Notes: generated from the letters alone by a model not told the origin. Counted from the first letter of the stretch, positions 19,241-30,443 are shown. The stretch is 64,000 bases of DNA from VRUE01 sp963718775 (GCA_963718775.1 OY970377.1:2604001-2668000), one strand, 5' to 3'. Numbers and translations are program-made.

Positions 19241-19941
19241 CGGGCTCTCTCTACAAAGGTACTCGCTTGCGCATTTAGCTCCTTTGCGCGGGTGAGAAGG
19301 GCAGGATCGACCCGAAGGCCCTGATCGTCGATCGAGAGGACTGCTCCTAGAACCTTGAAGTAATCCCTCAGCTCCGACGGTCCGCCGCCGAACTTCAGAC
19401 CAGGAGCCAAGCGAGAGAAAGTCTCGACGCTGTTTGCCCAGAAGTCCTGGTGAGGAGTTCGCAGCTGCACCTCGATCAATCGCCTGCGATTGCGGTTGAT
19501 GAGATGGAGTGCTCTATAGCCATCAGGCTTCGGCTCGGCGACGTAGTCGCGGAACCTGGTGATCGTCCAATTCTTGCGGAGGCGGCTCGCGACCTTGTAG
19601 GCAGTTGCCTGATCGGGTAGCACGGCTCGCACGCCGCCGATATCGGCCATTTGAGAGAGCTTCATCGTAGGCTCCCGCAGGAGCTTGTCCGCGATTGTCA
19701 GAAGCTTCTTCAGCCTTTGGGCAACGATCGGCTTTCCTTGCTCGCCTGCGTAGTAGCGGAGATTTGCCGCCACTCGCGAGAGGGGCCTGGCATGCTCGCC
19801 GCGCCACCATTCGATGACCTCCATGGCTTCGAGGATTTCGGATTGATGCTGCTCGTCAATTGTCTCCCTCTCGATGGCTAGGTGCAGGCGATTGGCAAGC
19901 ACTTGGCCCGCGCGGTTGACTTCGCTCTTGCTGTAGGGCAT
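19237..19941 (-). CDS. RelA/SpoT synthetase-domain protein (small alarmone synthetase-like)
   Basis: 234 residues, intact, with a single nucleotidyltransferase domain and no HD hydrolase, TGS or ACT domain. Synthetase motifs in order: AQRLKKLLTIADKLLR (residues 74-89), DIGGVR (100-105), RDYVAEPKPDGYRALH (131-146) and EVQLRT (157-162). The acidic catalytic residue of EVQ and the Lys/Tyr of KPDGYRALH are kept. The family contains housekeeping (p)ppGpp synthetases and toxSAS toxins that pyrophosphorylate tRNA or make ppApp. The short overlapping partner gene and lower GC favour the toxin side. Start ATG 19941. Confidence 0.75.
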   Translation of the reverse strand: MPYSKSEVNRAGQVLANRLHLAIERETIDEQHQSEILEAMEVIEWWRGEHARPLSRVAANLRYYAGEQGKPIVAQRLKKLLTIADKLLREPTMKLSQMADIGGVRAVLPDQATAYKVASRLRKNWTITRFRDYVAEPKPDGYRALHLINRNRRRLIEVQLRTPHQDFWANSVETFSRLAPGLKFGGGPSELRDYFKVLGAVLSIDDQGLRVDPALLTRAKELNAQASTFVERAR

Positions 19942-19976
19942 ATGGCGACCACCGTAGAGAACGGCCGGGCGGAGGT

Positions 19977-20309
19977 CTATCTGAGCAGCGGGCGCAGGTC
20001 TTCGAGCTTGTCGAAGAGGTGCCAGACGTAGTTGCCGCCGCCGGCTTCGCGGTGGGGGTGGAGGTCAGCCAGCTCGGGGTCTTCGCGGTAGCCGTCGAAA
20101 TGCGCTCGGCTCTTCCACTCGACCAGGATCAGCACCTGGCGTGGCTCGATCTCACCCACGATCGCCGCCGAGAAGCGGCCCAGGGCGATCACTTTGCCAC
20201 CGTGGCGTTCGACCTCCTGCTGCGAGCGCCGCGAGTAGGCGCGGTACTCGTCCACGTCGGCGACGTCGAAGAGGTTGAGGGCGTAGACGGGGCCCGCCGA
20301 TTCGGTCAT
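19977..20309 (-). CDS. DUF1330 family protein
   Basis: 110 residues with VYALNLFDVADVDEYRAYSRRSQQEVERHGGKVIALGRF and VLILVEWKSRAHFDGYREDPE, the DUF1330 ferredoxin-like fold. The function is unknown; relatives are often near fatty-acid genes. Its ATG overlaps the stop of the TetR gene by one base (TGATG), so it belongs to that transcript. Confidence 0.7.
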   Translation of the reverse strand: MTESAGPVYALNLFDVADVDEYRAYSRRSQQEVERHGGKVIALGRFSAAIVGEIEPRQVLILVEWKSRAHFDGYREDPELADLHPHREAGGGNYVWHLFDKLEDLRPLLR

Positions 20310-20938
20310 CAGGCTGAGTCGCCTTCGAGCATCTTCGTCAGCTTGGCGCGGCAGAAGGCCCACTGTTTGCGGTTGCGATCATCGCCGGGGTGCAGGGTGT
20401 CGAGCAGGGAGAGGCCGCGGGCGGTGGCGGCCGCCATCTCGACTAGGCGCTCGAAGTCGGAGCTGCCCGCCAGGTCCGGGAAGAAACGGCGGGCCAGCTC
20501 GAGCGTCTGGCGGTCGAGCTCGCGTTCGACCTCGTTGAGGTGGCCGCGCAGCTCGGGGTCGGTGCGGGCGCTCGTCCAGAGGTCGAGCGCTCCCTGGAAG
20601 AGCGGGCTCGCGTAGCTGGACCAGAGCAGGTCGAGGCCCTCGGCGATGCGCTCGCGCCCGGCAGGGAGGGCGTCGGCTGCCGCCAGCTGCTCGGTGTAGC
20701 GGCGGTGCGCGAGACGCTCGACCGCGGCCGCGACCAGCGCCTGGCGGGTCTGGAAGTGGTGCAGGTGGGCGCCGCGGGAGACGCCGGCGCGCTCGGCGAC
20801 ACGGCTGGTCGTCGTGTTCGCGTAGCCGTCCTCGACCAGGCAGGCGATCGTCGCGTCGAGCAGCGCCTCGCGGGTGGCGGAGCTGCGCTCGGCCTGGCTG
20901 CGGCGGGTGGGGGTCTCGGCGGAGGGCACGGATGTCAT
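20309..20938 (-). CDS. TetR-family regulator, probably of the beta-oxidation operon
   Basis: 209 residues from ATG 20938 (an alternative ATG at 20959 lies inside the likely operator). The N-terminal helix-turn-helix is RVAERAGVSRGAHLHHFQTRQAL after ALLDATIACLVEDGYANTTTS. The larger C-terminal domain binds an unknown ligand. It is transcribed away from the thiolase-FadB-acyl-CoA dehydrogenase genes with an 80-base gap, the classic arrangement for a fatty-acid repressor that senses acyl-CoA. Confidence 0.7.
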   Translation of the reverse strand: MTSVPSAETPTRRSQAERSSATREALLDATIACLVEDGYANTTTSRVAERAGVSRGAHLHHFQTRQALVAAAVERLAHRRYTEQLAAADALPAGRERIAEGLDLLWSSYASPLFQGALDLWTSARTDPELRGHLNEVERELDRQTLELARRFFPDLAGSSDFERLVEMAAATARGLSLLDTLHPGDDRNRKQWAFCRAKLTKMLEGDSA

Positions 20939-20941
20939 GCT

Positions 20942-20967
20942 ATTCAAACTTGCGTTCACGAATGAAT
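20942..20967. promoter_or_regulatory. Possible TetR operator between regulator and thiolase
   Basis: The divergent gap holds an imperfect dyad: ATTCA at 20942-20946 and TGAAT at 20963-20967, with the related half CATTCATTC on the reverse strand. Its position between the two divergent starts fits an operator. The symmetry is short, so confidence is low. Confidence 0.35.
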
Positions 20968-21017
20968 GTTATGCTGCGCGCCGCGCCCAATCCCCCAGAA
21001 CTGAAGGAGCTTTGACC

Positions 21018-22237
<1,220 letters not shown>

Positions 22238-24439
22238 ATGGCAGAGTCCACAACCATTCGCTGGGACCGCGGCGAGGACGGCATCGTCGTCCTCACCCTC
22301 GACGATCCCAATCAGTCGGCCAACACGATGAACCGTGCCTACGCGGAATCGATGGCGGCGACGGTCGAGCGCCTCGAGGCCGAGAAGGACGACATCAAGG
22401 GCGTCGTCATCACCTCCGCGAAGAAGACCTTCTTCGCCGGTGGCGACCTCAACGACCTCAAGGCCGTGACCAAGGAGCAGTCGGCGGAATTCGCCGCTGG
22501 CCTGCGTGAGATCAAGGGCCAGCTGCGCCGGTTGGAGACGCTCGGCGTCCCGGTCGTCGCCGCGCTCAACGGCACCGCCCTCGGCGGCGGCCTGGAGATC
22601 GCCCTGGCCGCCCACTACCGGGTGATCGTCGACGACCCGAAGATCAAGCTCGGCTTCCCCGAGGTCAAACTCGGCCTGCTGCCCGGCGGCGGCGGTGTCG
22701 TCCGTACCGTGCGCATGTTCGGTATCGCCGACGCGCTGATGAACCTGCTGCTGCAGGGCCAGGAAGTGCGCCCCGCCAAGGCCCTCGAGATGGGCCTGGT
22801 CGGCGAGGTCGTCGCCACGCGCGACGACCTGATCCCCGCCGCCAAGGCATGGATCGAGGCCAATCCCGAGGCGGTCCAGCCCTGGGACGAGAAGGGCTAC
22901 AAGATGCCCGGCGGCACGCCGTCCAACCCGAAGCTGGCCCAGAACCTGCCCGCCTTCCCCTCCAACCTGCGCAAGCAGATCAAGGGCGCCAACTACCCGG
23001 CTCCGCACCACATCATGGCTGCGGCGGTCGAGGGCGCTCAGGTCGACTTCGACAACGCGATCGAGATCGAGGGCCGCTACTTCACCGACCTGGCGACCGG
23101 CCAGGTGGCGAAGAACATGATCCAGGCCTTCTTCTTCGACCTCCAGGAGGTCAACGGGGACCGCGACCGGCCCGAGGGCATCGAGCCCTTCGCGCCGAAG
23201 AAGATGGTCGTGCTCGGCGCCGGGATGATGGGCGCCGCGATTGCCTACGTCTCGGCCAAGGCCGGCATCGAGGTCGTCCTCAAGGACGTCTCGCAGGAGG
23301 CCGCTGAGAAAGGCAAGGCCTACTCGCAGGGGCTGGTCGAGAAGGCCGTCTCACGCGGTCGCTCGACCGAGGAGAAGGGCGCTGAGCTGCTGGCGCGCAT
23401 CACTCCGACCGACGACCCGGCCGCGGCGGCGGGCGCCGAACTGGTCATCGAGGCTGTCTTCGAGGACCCGGCCGTCAAGGCCAAGGTCTTCGCGGAGATA
23501 GAGCCGCACCTCGCCGAGGGCGCCCTGTTGGGCTCCAACACCTCGACCCTGCCGATCACCGACCTGGCCGCCGACTCGGCGCGCCCGGCCGACTTCATCG
23601 GCCTGCACTTCTTCAGCCCGGTGGACAAGATGCCGCTGCTGGAGATCATCAAGGGCGAGCAGACCAGCGACGAGACGCTCTACCGCTCGCTGGACTTCGC
23701 CAAGGCGATCAAGAAGGTGCCGATCGTCGTCAACGACTCGCGCGGCTTCTTCACCTCGCGGGTGATCGGGACCTTCATCAACGAGGCGATCGCGATGCTC
23801 ACCGAGGGCATCCCGGCGCAGTCGATCGAGCAGGCCTCCTCGCAGGCCGGCTACCCGGCGCCGGCGTTGCAGCTCTCCGACGAGCTCAACCTCAACCTGA
23901 TGCGCAAGATCCGCGTTCAGTACGAAGCGGCCGCCGAGGCCGATGGCATCGACATCGGCACCCACCCGTCGACGACGGTCCTCGACCGCATGCTCGACGA
24001 GTTCGACCGCGGTGGCCGCCTTGCTGGCAAGGGGTTCTACGAGTACGACGAGGACGGCAAGCGGACCCGGCTGTGGCCGGGCCTGCGCGAGGCCTTCCCG
24101 CCGGTCGACGACCCCGCCTCGATCTCGCTGGTCGACCTCGAGGAGCGGATGCTCTTCGCCGAGGCGCTGGAGACGGTCAAGTGCATCGACGAGGGTGTCA
24201 TCGAGTCCGTCGCCGACGCCAACATCGGCTCGATCTTCGGGATCGGCTTCCCGGGCTGGAGCGGCGGAGTCCTGCAGTACATCGACGGCTACGAGGGCGG
24301 TCCGGCCGGCTTCGTCGCGCGGGCCCGCGAGCTGGCCGAGCGCTACGGCGAGCGCTTCGAGCCACCCGCTTCGCTGGTTGAGAAGGCCGAGCGTGGCGAG
24401 ACCTACGCCGATCAGCCCGCGCTAGTCGCGAGCGTCTAG
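22238..24439 (+). CDS. fadB: Fatty-acid oxidation multifunctional protein (enoyl-CoA hydratase / 3-hydroxyacyl-CoA dehydrogenase)
   Basis: 733 residues, intact. Residues 1-200 are a crotonase domain with the oxyanion-hole segment NGTALGGGLEIALAAHYRV and the catalytic glutamate region GFPEVKLGLLPGGGG. From residue 325 the dehydrogenase starts with VVLGAGMMGAAIAYVSA, then GSNTSTLPITDLA and GLHFFSPVDKMPLLEII with the catalytic His. The C-terminal half-domains include NDSRGFFTSRV and GKGFYEYDEDG. It performs hydration and oxidation of enoyl-CoA. The name FadJ would fit equally well. It is translated right after the thiolase. Confidence 0.88.
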   Translation: MAESTTIRWDRGEDGIVVLTLDDPNQSANTMNRAYAESMAATVERLEAEKDDIKGVVITSAKKTFFAGGDLNDLKAVTKEQSAEFAAGLREIKGQLRRLETLGVPVVAALNGTALGGGLEIALAAHYRVIVDDPKIKLGFPEVKLGLLPGGGGVVRTVRMFGIADALMNLLLQGQEVRPAKALEMGLVGEVVATRDDLIPAAKAWIEANPEAVQPWDEKGYKMPGGTPSNPKLAQNLPAFPSNLRKQIKGANYPAPHHIMAAAVEGAQVDFDNAIEIEGRYFTDLATGQVAKNMIQAFFFDLQEVNGDRDRPEGIEPFAPKKMVVLGAGMMGAAIAYVSAKAGIEVVLKDVSQEAAEKGKAYSQGLVEKAVSRGRSTEEKGAELLARITPTDDPAAAAGAELVIEAVFEDPAVKAKVFAEIEPHLAEGALLGSNTSTLPITDLAADSARPADFIGLHFFSPVDKMPLLEIIKGEQTSDETLYRSLDFAKAIKKVPIVVNDSRGFFTSRVIGTFINEAIAMLTEGIPAQSIEQASSQAGYPAPALQLSDELNLNLMRKIRVQYEAAAEADGIDIGTHPSTTVLDRMLDEFDRGGRLAGKGFYEYDEDGKRTRLWPGLREAFPPVDDPASISLVDLEERMLFAEALETVKCIDEGVIESVADANIGSIFGIGFPGWSGGVLQYIDGYEGGPAGFVARARELAERYGERFEPPASLVEKAERGETYADQPALVASV

Positions 24440-24458
24440 AGAGAAAGAGGAGCCTGAG

Positions 24459-25601
24459 ATGCCAGTCACCTTCACCAGTGAGCAGGAAGCGTTCGCCGAG
24501 GCGATTCGCGACCTGGCGGCCCGTGAGTGCGGCACCCGCGAGCAGCGCGACGCGCTGACCGACGGGGGCAAAGAGCCGCACAACGTCGATCTCTACAAGA
24601 AGATCGCCGACCTGGGCTGGCTTGGCATCGCCGTCTCCGAGGAGTACGGCGGCTCCGGCGGTGGCATGGTCGACCTCTGCCTCTTCCTCGAGGAGATGGC
24701 CTACGGCCAGATCCCGATCGGCGGCTTCCCGGTCACCGCGATCACCGCCGGCGCCTACGAGCGCTTCGGCAGCGACGAGCAGAAGGCCGAGATCCTCGGC
24801 GGGGTCGTCAAGGGCGCCGTCGAGGCGATCGCGATGTCCGAGCCGGAGGCCGGCTCCGACGTCGGCGCGCTGCGCTGCAAGGCAGTGCGCGAAAACGGCG
24901 GCTACACGATCAACGGCCAGAAGACCTGGATCTCCGAGGCCCACGTCGCCGACCACATCCTGCTCGTCTGCCGCACCGACGACAGCGGCAGCAAGCACGA
25001 GGGCCTGAGCATGATCAGCATCCCCAAAGACAGCGATGGGGTGGAGATCCGCGGCATCGACACGATGGGCGGCCGCGTCGTCAACGACGTCTTCTTCGAC
25101 GACTGCCACGTCCCGGCCGAGAACCTGCTCGGGGTCGAAGGCCAGGCCTGGATGCAGCTGATGGCGGGGCTCAACGTCGAGCGCCTGATCATCGCCGCGC
25201 AGTCCTACGGGATGGCGAAACGCTCGATGGACGACACGCTCGAATACGTCAAGGAGCGCAAACAGTTCGGCCGCCCGATCGGCAGCTTCCAGACTCTCTC
25301 GCACCGCCTCGCCGACATGGCGACCGAGCTCGAGTGCTGCCGCCTGCTGACCTACGACGTCGCCTCCCGCGTCGACGCCAACCCCACCCAGCTCTTCCCC
25401 CGCGAGGCCTCGATGGCGAAGCTCAAGACCACCGAGATCGCCAAGAAGATCTCCCTGGAAGGCATGCAGATGATGGGCGGCTACGGCTACGCCACCGAGT
25501 ACGACATGGAGCGCCACGTCCGCGGCGCCCTCGTCTCCACCATCTACGGCGGCACCAGCGAGATCCAGCGCGAAATCATCGCCAAGACGCTGGGGCTTTA
25601 G
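24459..25601 (+). CDS. Acyl-CoA dehydrogenase
   Basis: 380 residues, intact, with GAGAAAGAGGAG ahead of the ATG. Blocks of the family are WLGIAVSEEYGGSGGG, AMSEPEAGSDVGAL, TWISEAHVADHI and ERKQFGRPIGSFQ, and the catalytic base is the Glu of YGGTSEIQREII near the C terminus. It uses FAD to form the enoyl-CoA that FadB hydrates. Third gene of the beta-oxidation operon; a hairpin follows 24 bases after the stop. Confidence 0.88.
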   Translation: MPVTFTSEQEAFAEAIRDLAARECGTREQRDALTDGGKEPHNVDLYKKIADLGWLGIAVSEEYGGSGGGMVDLCLFLEEMAYGQIPIGGFPVTAITAGAYERFGSDEQKAEILGGVVKGAVEAIAMSEPEAGSDVGALRCKAVRENGGYTINGQKTWISEAHVADHILLVCRTDDSGSKHEGLSMISIPKDSDGVEIRGIDTMGGRVVNDVFFDDCHVPAENLLGVEGQAWMQLMAGLNVERLIIAAQSYGMAKRSMDDTLEYVKERKQFGRPIGSFQTLSHRLADMATELECCRLLTYDVASRVDANPTQLFPREASMAKLKTTEIAKKISLEGMQMMGGYGYATEYDMERHVRGALVSTIYGGTSEIQREIIAKTLGL

Positions 25602-25624
25602 GGGCTCCCGGCGCCGGGCAGTCG

Positions 25625-25651
25625 TTTGAGGTCACAAATTGCGACCTCAAA
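25625..25651 (+). terminator. Nine-base-pair hairpin after the beta-oxidation operon
   Basis: TTTGAGGTC at 25625-25633 pairs perfectly with GACCTCAAA at 25643-25651 around a nine-base loop. It lies 24 bases after the acyl-CoA dehydrogenase stop. There is no U run after it, so termination would need to be of the kind seen in actinobacteria without a U tract. Part of the same sequence (TTGCGACCTCA) also occurs at about 6080. Confidence 0.5.
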
Positions 25652-25730
25652 GCTTCCGCCTCAGTCTTGCTTAGCTGGAACATAAGGCCGTCCAAGGAGC
25701 ATTGGGATGATCGGGTAGGTTGGTGACGTA

Positions 25731-25877
25731 ATGAGTCTCGGCACTCTCGCTCTCGCCGCTCTGTTCATTGTCTTGTCGGTTCTAGGCACGCTTGTGGTCT
25801 ATTACCTGGTGTCTGGCGATTGGCTTTGGGAGAGAGAACGCAAGAGCGACCACAGGAACTGGTCGCCCCCGCGCTGA
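25731..25877 (+). CDS. Small single-pass membrane protein
   Basis: A 48-residue open frame from ATG 25731. Residues 3-26 form one hydrophobic helix (LGTLALAALFIVLSVLGTLV), followed by a charged cytoplasmic tail WERERKSDHRNWSPPR. The composition is that of a real small membrane protein. The ribosome site is weak (AGGTTGGTG), and no homologue is known to me. Confidence 0.5.
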   Translation: MSLGTLALAALFIVLSVLGTLVVYYLVSGDWLWERERKSDHRNWSPPR

Positions 25878-25930
25878 GCCGTTGAGTCTGGCCTAACAGC
25901 TTCCGCACTCCAGTAAGTGGGGGCCGTCCT

Positions 25931-26857
25931 TTAGACGATTGGCGACGGGGTGCCTTCGGCGCTGGCGGCGAGGTGCTCGTCCCAGCCGCAGACTAGGCAG
26001 GCGTGCTGGAAGGCGGAGCGGGCGAATTCGAGGGCGAGGGCGTGTGGATTGTCGCTTGCCCGCACGTCGTCCCAGTCGAGTACGTACTCGCCTAGCTTGC
26101 TGTCCCAGCGGGCGGCCGCGGGGGAGAGGGTGCCGCCTTCGAACTCGGGTGGGGCGGGGTGGGCGTAGGCGTAGAAGGCAGCCTTGCCGTAACGGGTGTC
26201 ACCGGGCCACCAGCCGACTGCGACCTCTTGGGAGTCCATCGAGTTGCGCATGATGAAGTCCTCTGACGGGGGCTCGGCGGGCTGGCCGGAGAAGAGGCTG
26301 ACGGACAGGTCGAAGGAGCCCCACCAGGCGTTGACCGGGGTGGAGCGGCCGCGGAAGGGCGCTCGGAAGTCGGCTAGGACCAGTGCTGCTTGGGTTACGG
26401 CGCCGAAGTAAGAGGCGACCTGGTCGGGATCGTAGGTGGCGTGCTCTTCGTCCTCGTCGAGGGGGACGCTCCACGGGACCTCCTGCGGCGTCGGGTCGAT
26501 CTCGACGGCGCCGACGAGATCGCCGACCGCCTTCAGTACGTCGCGGGTGACGTCACCAACCGCGCGGTTGGGCGTGAGCGGAACACGCGTGGCGCGTCCG
26601 TCGTTGTGTTCGACGACGGCCTCATGCGAGTGCAGGTCGAGGGCGACGACGAGTGCGCCGGAGCCGTCGGGTGCCGGCAGCAGCGTCGTCTCCCAGCCGC
26701 GCGAGGTGAGGCGCAGCGCGGCGTGCTGGAGCTGCGGCTCGGGCGGGGCCAGTTCCGCGGCGAGCTTGCCCAGCACCTGCGTGTGCGCGTGCAGCGTGTC
26801 GCAGGTCTCGCGCCAGTCTTCATAGGAAACCGAGGGCAACGAGGCGGCGGAAGCCAT
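25931..26857 (-). CDS. DUF5996 family protein
   Basis: 308 residues, intact. The family blocks are WRETCDTLHAHTQVLGKLAAELAP, RGWETTLLP, VNAWWGSFDLSVSLFSG, VAVGWWPGD and FYAYAHPAPPEF. These match DUF5996, an uncharacterised family common in actinobacteria and proteobacteria. ATG 26857 is preferred to a TTG six bases upstream. No partner gene suggests a role. Confidence 0.7.
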   Translation of the reverse strand: MASAASLPSVSYEDWRETCDTLHAHTQVLGKLAAELAPPEPQLQHAALRLTSRGWETTLLPAPDGSGALVVALDLHSHEAVVEHNDGRATRVPLTPNRAVGDVTRDVLKAVGDLVGAVEIDPTPQEVPWSVPLDEDEEHATYDPDQVASYFGAVTQAALVLADFRAPFRGRSTPVNAWWGSFDLSVSLFSGQPAEPPSEDFIMRNSMDSQEVAVGWWPGDTRYGKAAFYAYAHPAPPEFEGGTLSPAAARWDSKLGEYVLDWDDVRASDNPHALALEFARSAFQHACLVCGWDEHLAASAEGTPSPIV

Positions 26858-26908
26858 GACCAAACCGTAGCGAGTGGACTTAGTCGCTTAGTCGATTGCA
26901 CTCGCCGT

Positions 26909-28494
26909 TTAGCGAACCGGAGCGGGGGCAAGGCGCTCGTGGACGAAGCGCACCACCGTCGCGCCCTCGCCGACCGCCGTCGCGCAGCGCTTGATCGAGC
27001 CGGCGCGCACGTCGCCGGCCGCGTAGACGCCGGGAACGCTGGTCTCGAGCAGCCCCTCGGCGCCGGCTTCGGGGCCGGTGAGGACGAAGCCGTTGGCGTC
27101 GCGGGCGACCACGTCGCCGAGCCAGTCGGTGCACGGCGAGGCGCCGAGGAAGAGGAAGAGGAAGGAGAGCGGCAGCCGCTCGCCGTCGGTCAGCGTGACG
27201 GCCTCGAGCCGCCCGTCCTCGCCGTGCAGGGCGCTCGACTTCGCTGCGGTCGCGGACCGCGACGCCGTAGCGCTCGAGGTCGTCGATCAGGTAGTGGGAC
27301 ATCGTCTCGGCGAGGTCGGCGCGGCGGTGCAGGAGGGTGACCAGGGCGCCGCCGCGCGCCAGCCAGATCGCCGCCTGCGCCGCCGAGTTGCCGCCGCCGA
27401 TCACGCCCACCCGCTGGCCGCCGCAGAGCTGCGCCTCGGGCGGGCCGGCGGCGTAGAAGACGCTGATCCCCTCGTAGCTGTCGAGGTCGGCGACCGGCAG
27501 GCGCCGGTATTCGGCGCCGGTCGCGAGCAGCACCGCGCGGGCGGCGATCTCGTTGCCGTCCTCGAGCCTGACGAGGTGGCGCTCGGCGCCGGGCTCGAGC
27601 GCCGCGGCGCGGTAGGGCGTCGCCGTGCGGGCGCCGAACTTGCGCGCCTGGGTGACCGCGCGGCTGGTCAGCTCGGTGCCGCTGATCCCCGCCGGGAAGC
27701 CGAGGTAGTTCTCGATCCGCCGCGAGGTGCCGGCCTGGCCGCCGAGCACGGTGCTCTCGATGACCAGCGTGTCGAGGCCCTCCGAGGCGCCGTAGACCGC
27801 GGCGCCGAGGCCGGCCGGCCCGCCGCCGACGACGAGCAGGTCGACCTCCTCGCGCTGCTCGAGCTCGAGCCCGATCCCGAGCGCCCGCGAGAGCTGCCCG
27901 TTGCTCGGCCGGCGCAGCTCGTCGCCGCCGGGGAGCCGCACGAGCGGGATCTCGTCGGGGTCGAGCGGCGTCGATCAGGGCGGCCGCCTCCTCGCTCTCG
28001 TCCGGGACGAGCCAGGAGTGGGGGAGGCGCAGGCGCCGGGCGAAGTCGAGCAGGCGGCGGGTCTCGCTCGGACTCGTGCGGGCCGATGATCTCGATGCCC
28101 GATCCCCTGGCGCTGCTGCAGCATCTCGCGCCGCTCGATGAAGGCGGAGAGGAGCAGGTCGGAGAGCGAGCCGTCCTCGAAGAGCAGCTGCCGCAGGACC
28201 TCGCGATCGACGGCGATGTAGCGCATCGGCTCGGTGACGACGGCGGTGAGGAAGACGGTCTGCCCGGAGAGCAGGTTCATCTCGCCGAGGAAGCCGGAGG
28301 CGCCGTGGCGGACGATCTCCTCGCCGGCGCCGTCGAGGATCGCCGCCTCGCCCTCGACGATCGCGATGAACGGGTAGCTCTCGTCGCCGATCTCGAACAG
28401 CGTCTCGCCGGCCTCGGCGGTCGCGCTCCTCGCCGTGCTCGGCGAGCGTCGCGAGCTGCGAGCTCGAGAGCACTCGACTTACCGGTAGGGCCAT
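26909..28494 (-). CDS. Cyclic-nucleotide-binding domain fused to a thioredoxin-reductase-like flavoprotein, several frameshifts
   Basis: The N-terminal third is a CAP-type sensor: SGFLGEMNLLSGQTVFLTAV and EPMRYIAVDREVLRQLLFED. A thioredoxin-like linker follows (RLPHSWLVPDESEEAAALID). From about residue 215 the flavoprotein starts with DLLVVGGGPAGLGAAVYGASEGL, then ENYLGFPAGISGTEL, VGVIGGGNSAAQAAIWLA for NADPH, and the end block VYAAGDVRAGSIKRCATAVGEG. The active-site CxxC of classic thioredoxin reductase is not present, as in the known CNB-fused branch. Breaks are near 27230, 27970, 28100 and 28425. The redox partner is unknown. Confidence 0.75.
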
Positions 28495-28552
28495 CGGCCG
28501 AAGGCTACCCGCCGGCTGCAAGCCAGCTCGGCGCGCGTGAAAAGCTGCTGCG

Positions 28553-30443
28553 ATGAGCGACTCCCGGGTCCGATCGGCGTTCAGCGGGCGCACCGCCTGG
28601 GCGCGCAGCCTGCAGGCGCCGCTGCGCGACTTCCTCGCCACCGAGACCGGCAGCGCCAGCGTGCTGCTCGCCGCCGCGCTGGCGGCGCTGGCCTGGGCCA
28701 ACATCGACCTCTCCTCCTACGAGAGCGTCTGGCGCACCAAGCTCTCGATCCAGGTCGGCGACTCGGGCATCTCCCAGGACCTGCGCGAGTGGGTCAACAG
28801 CGGCCTGATGACGTTCTTCTTCTTCGTCGTCGGGCTCGAGGTGCGCCGCGAGTTCGACGTCGGCGAGCTGCGCGAGCGCCGCCGCCTGGCCCTGCCGGTG
28901 CTCGCCGCGCTCGGCGGGATGGTCGTGCCGGTCGCGATCTACCTGGCCATCAACGGCGGCGAGCGACGCGGCGCACGGCTGGGGGGTGGCGATGTCGACC
29001 GACACCGCCTTCGCGCTCGGCATGCTGGCCCTGGTCGGGCCGCGCTTCCCCGACCGCCTGCGCGGCTTCATGCTGACGATCATCGTCGTCGACGACGTCG
29101 TCGCGCTGCTGGTCATCGCCGTCGCCTACAGCAGCGACGTCGCCCTCGAGCCGCTGCTGATCGCGGCCGGGGTCTTCGGCCTGATCCTGCGTCGCCCTCG
29201 CGCTGCGGATCCGCCAGGGCCTCGTCTACCTCCTGCTCGCCGCGGTCTCCTGGGTGGCGCTGTTCGAGTCGGGCGTCGACCCGGTCGTGCTCGGCCTCGC
29301 CGTCGGCCTGATCACCTGGGCCTACCCGGCCGGCCGCGGCGAGCTGGAGCGGGCGACGGACCTCTTTCGCAGCTTCCGCGAGCAGCCGACGCCGGAGCTG
29401 GCCCGCTCGGCCAGCGTCGGCCTGCGCGCGGCGGTCTCGCCGAACGCCCGCCTGCTGCAGCTCTACCACCCGTGGACGAGCTACGTGATCGTGCCGCTCT
29501 TCGCCCTGGCCAACGTCGGCATCGCGATCGACGGCGACTTCCTCTCGCGGGCCTACTCCTCGCCGATCACGCTCGGGATCATCTTCGCCTACGTGCTCGG
29601 CAAGCCGGTCGGCGTGGCCGGCGTCTCCTGGCTGGTGACGAGGCTGAGCCGGGGACGGCTGCGCCCGCCGGTCGGCTGGGCGGCGACGGTCGGGGGCGGC
29701 GCGATCGCCGGGATCGGCTTCACGGTCTCGCTGCTGATCGCGGCGCTGGCCTTCCACGGCGCCGAGCTGCGCGAGGCGAAGCTCGGCGTGCTGAGCGCCG
29801 CGCTCTGCGCCTCGGCCCTGACCTGGCTGGTCTTCCGGGCCACCGCGATGCTGCCCAGGCGGGCGCGCATCCGCGCCCTGCTCGGCGGACTCGGAGACGC
29901 TCGTCGACCTCGCCGTGCCGGTCGATCCCGAGCGCGACCACCTGCGCGGCCCGGCCGAGGCGCCGGTGACGGTGGTCGAGTACGGCGACTTCGAGTGCCC
30001 CTACTGCGGCCGGGCCGAGCCGGTGATGCGCGAGCTGCTCGCCGACTTCGGCGACGTCCGCTACGTCTGGCGCCACCTGCCGCTCTCCGACGTCCACCCG
30101 CAACGCCGAGCTCGCCGCCGAGGCCTCCGAGGCGGCCGCCGCGCAGGGGGCCTTCTGGGAGATGCACGACCTGCTGCTCGACCACCAGGGCGAGCTGCAG
30201 CCCCGCGACCTGCAGGCCTACGCCGAGCAGCTCGGCCTCGACCTCGAGCGTTTCCGCGAGGACCTGCAGCCGCCACGCCCACGCGCCGCGGGTCGAGGAG
30301 GACGTCGACTCGGCCGACATCAGCGGCGTCACCGGCACGCCGACCTTCTTCGTCAACGAGCGCCGCCACGACGGCGCCTACGACATCGACACGCTCTCGG
30401 CGGCGGTGAGGGCAGCCGGCGCCCGCTCCGGATCGCGCCCTAG
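28553..30443 (+). CDS. NhaA Na+/H+ antiporter fused to a DsbA-like thioredoxin domain, several frameshifts
   Basis: The N-terminal about 430 residues are NhaA: TFFFFVVGLEVRREFDVGEL, MSTDTAFALGMLALVG, the ion-binding Asp pair in TIIVVDDVVALLVIAVAY, and GIGFTVSLLIAALAF. The C-terminal about 190 residues are a DsbA-fold domain with GDFECPYCGRAEP (CPYC) and the cis-Pro loop GVTGTPTFFVN. This fusion is known in actinobacteria. One-base insertions lie near 28955, 29190, 29886, 30103, 30268 and 30425; the last must be corrected to reach the TAG at 30441-30443. It probably couples sodium/proton exchange to a redox-sensing domain, but direction and role are not established. Confidence 0.75.
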
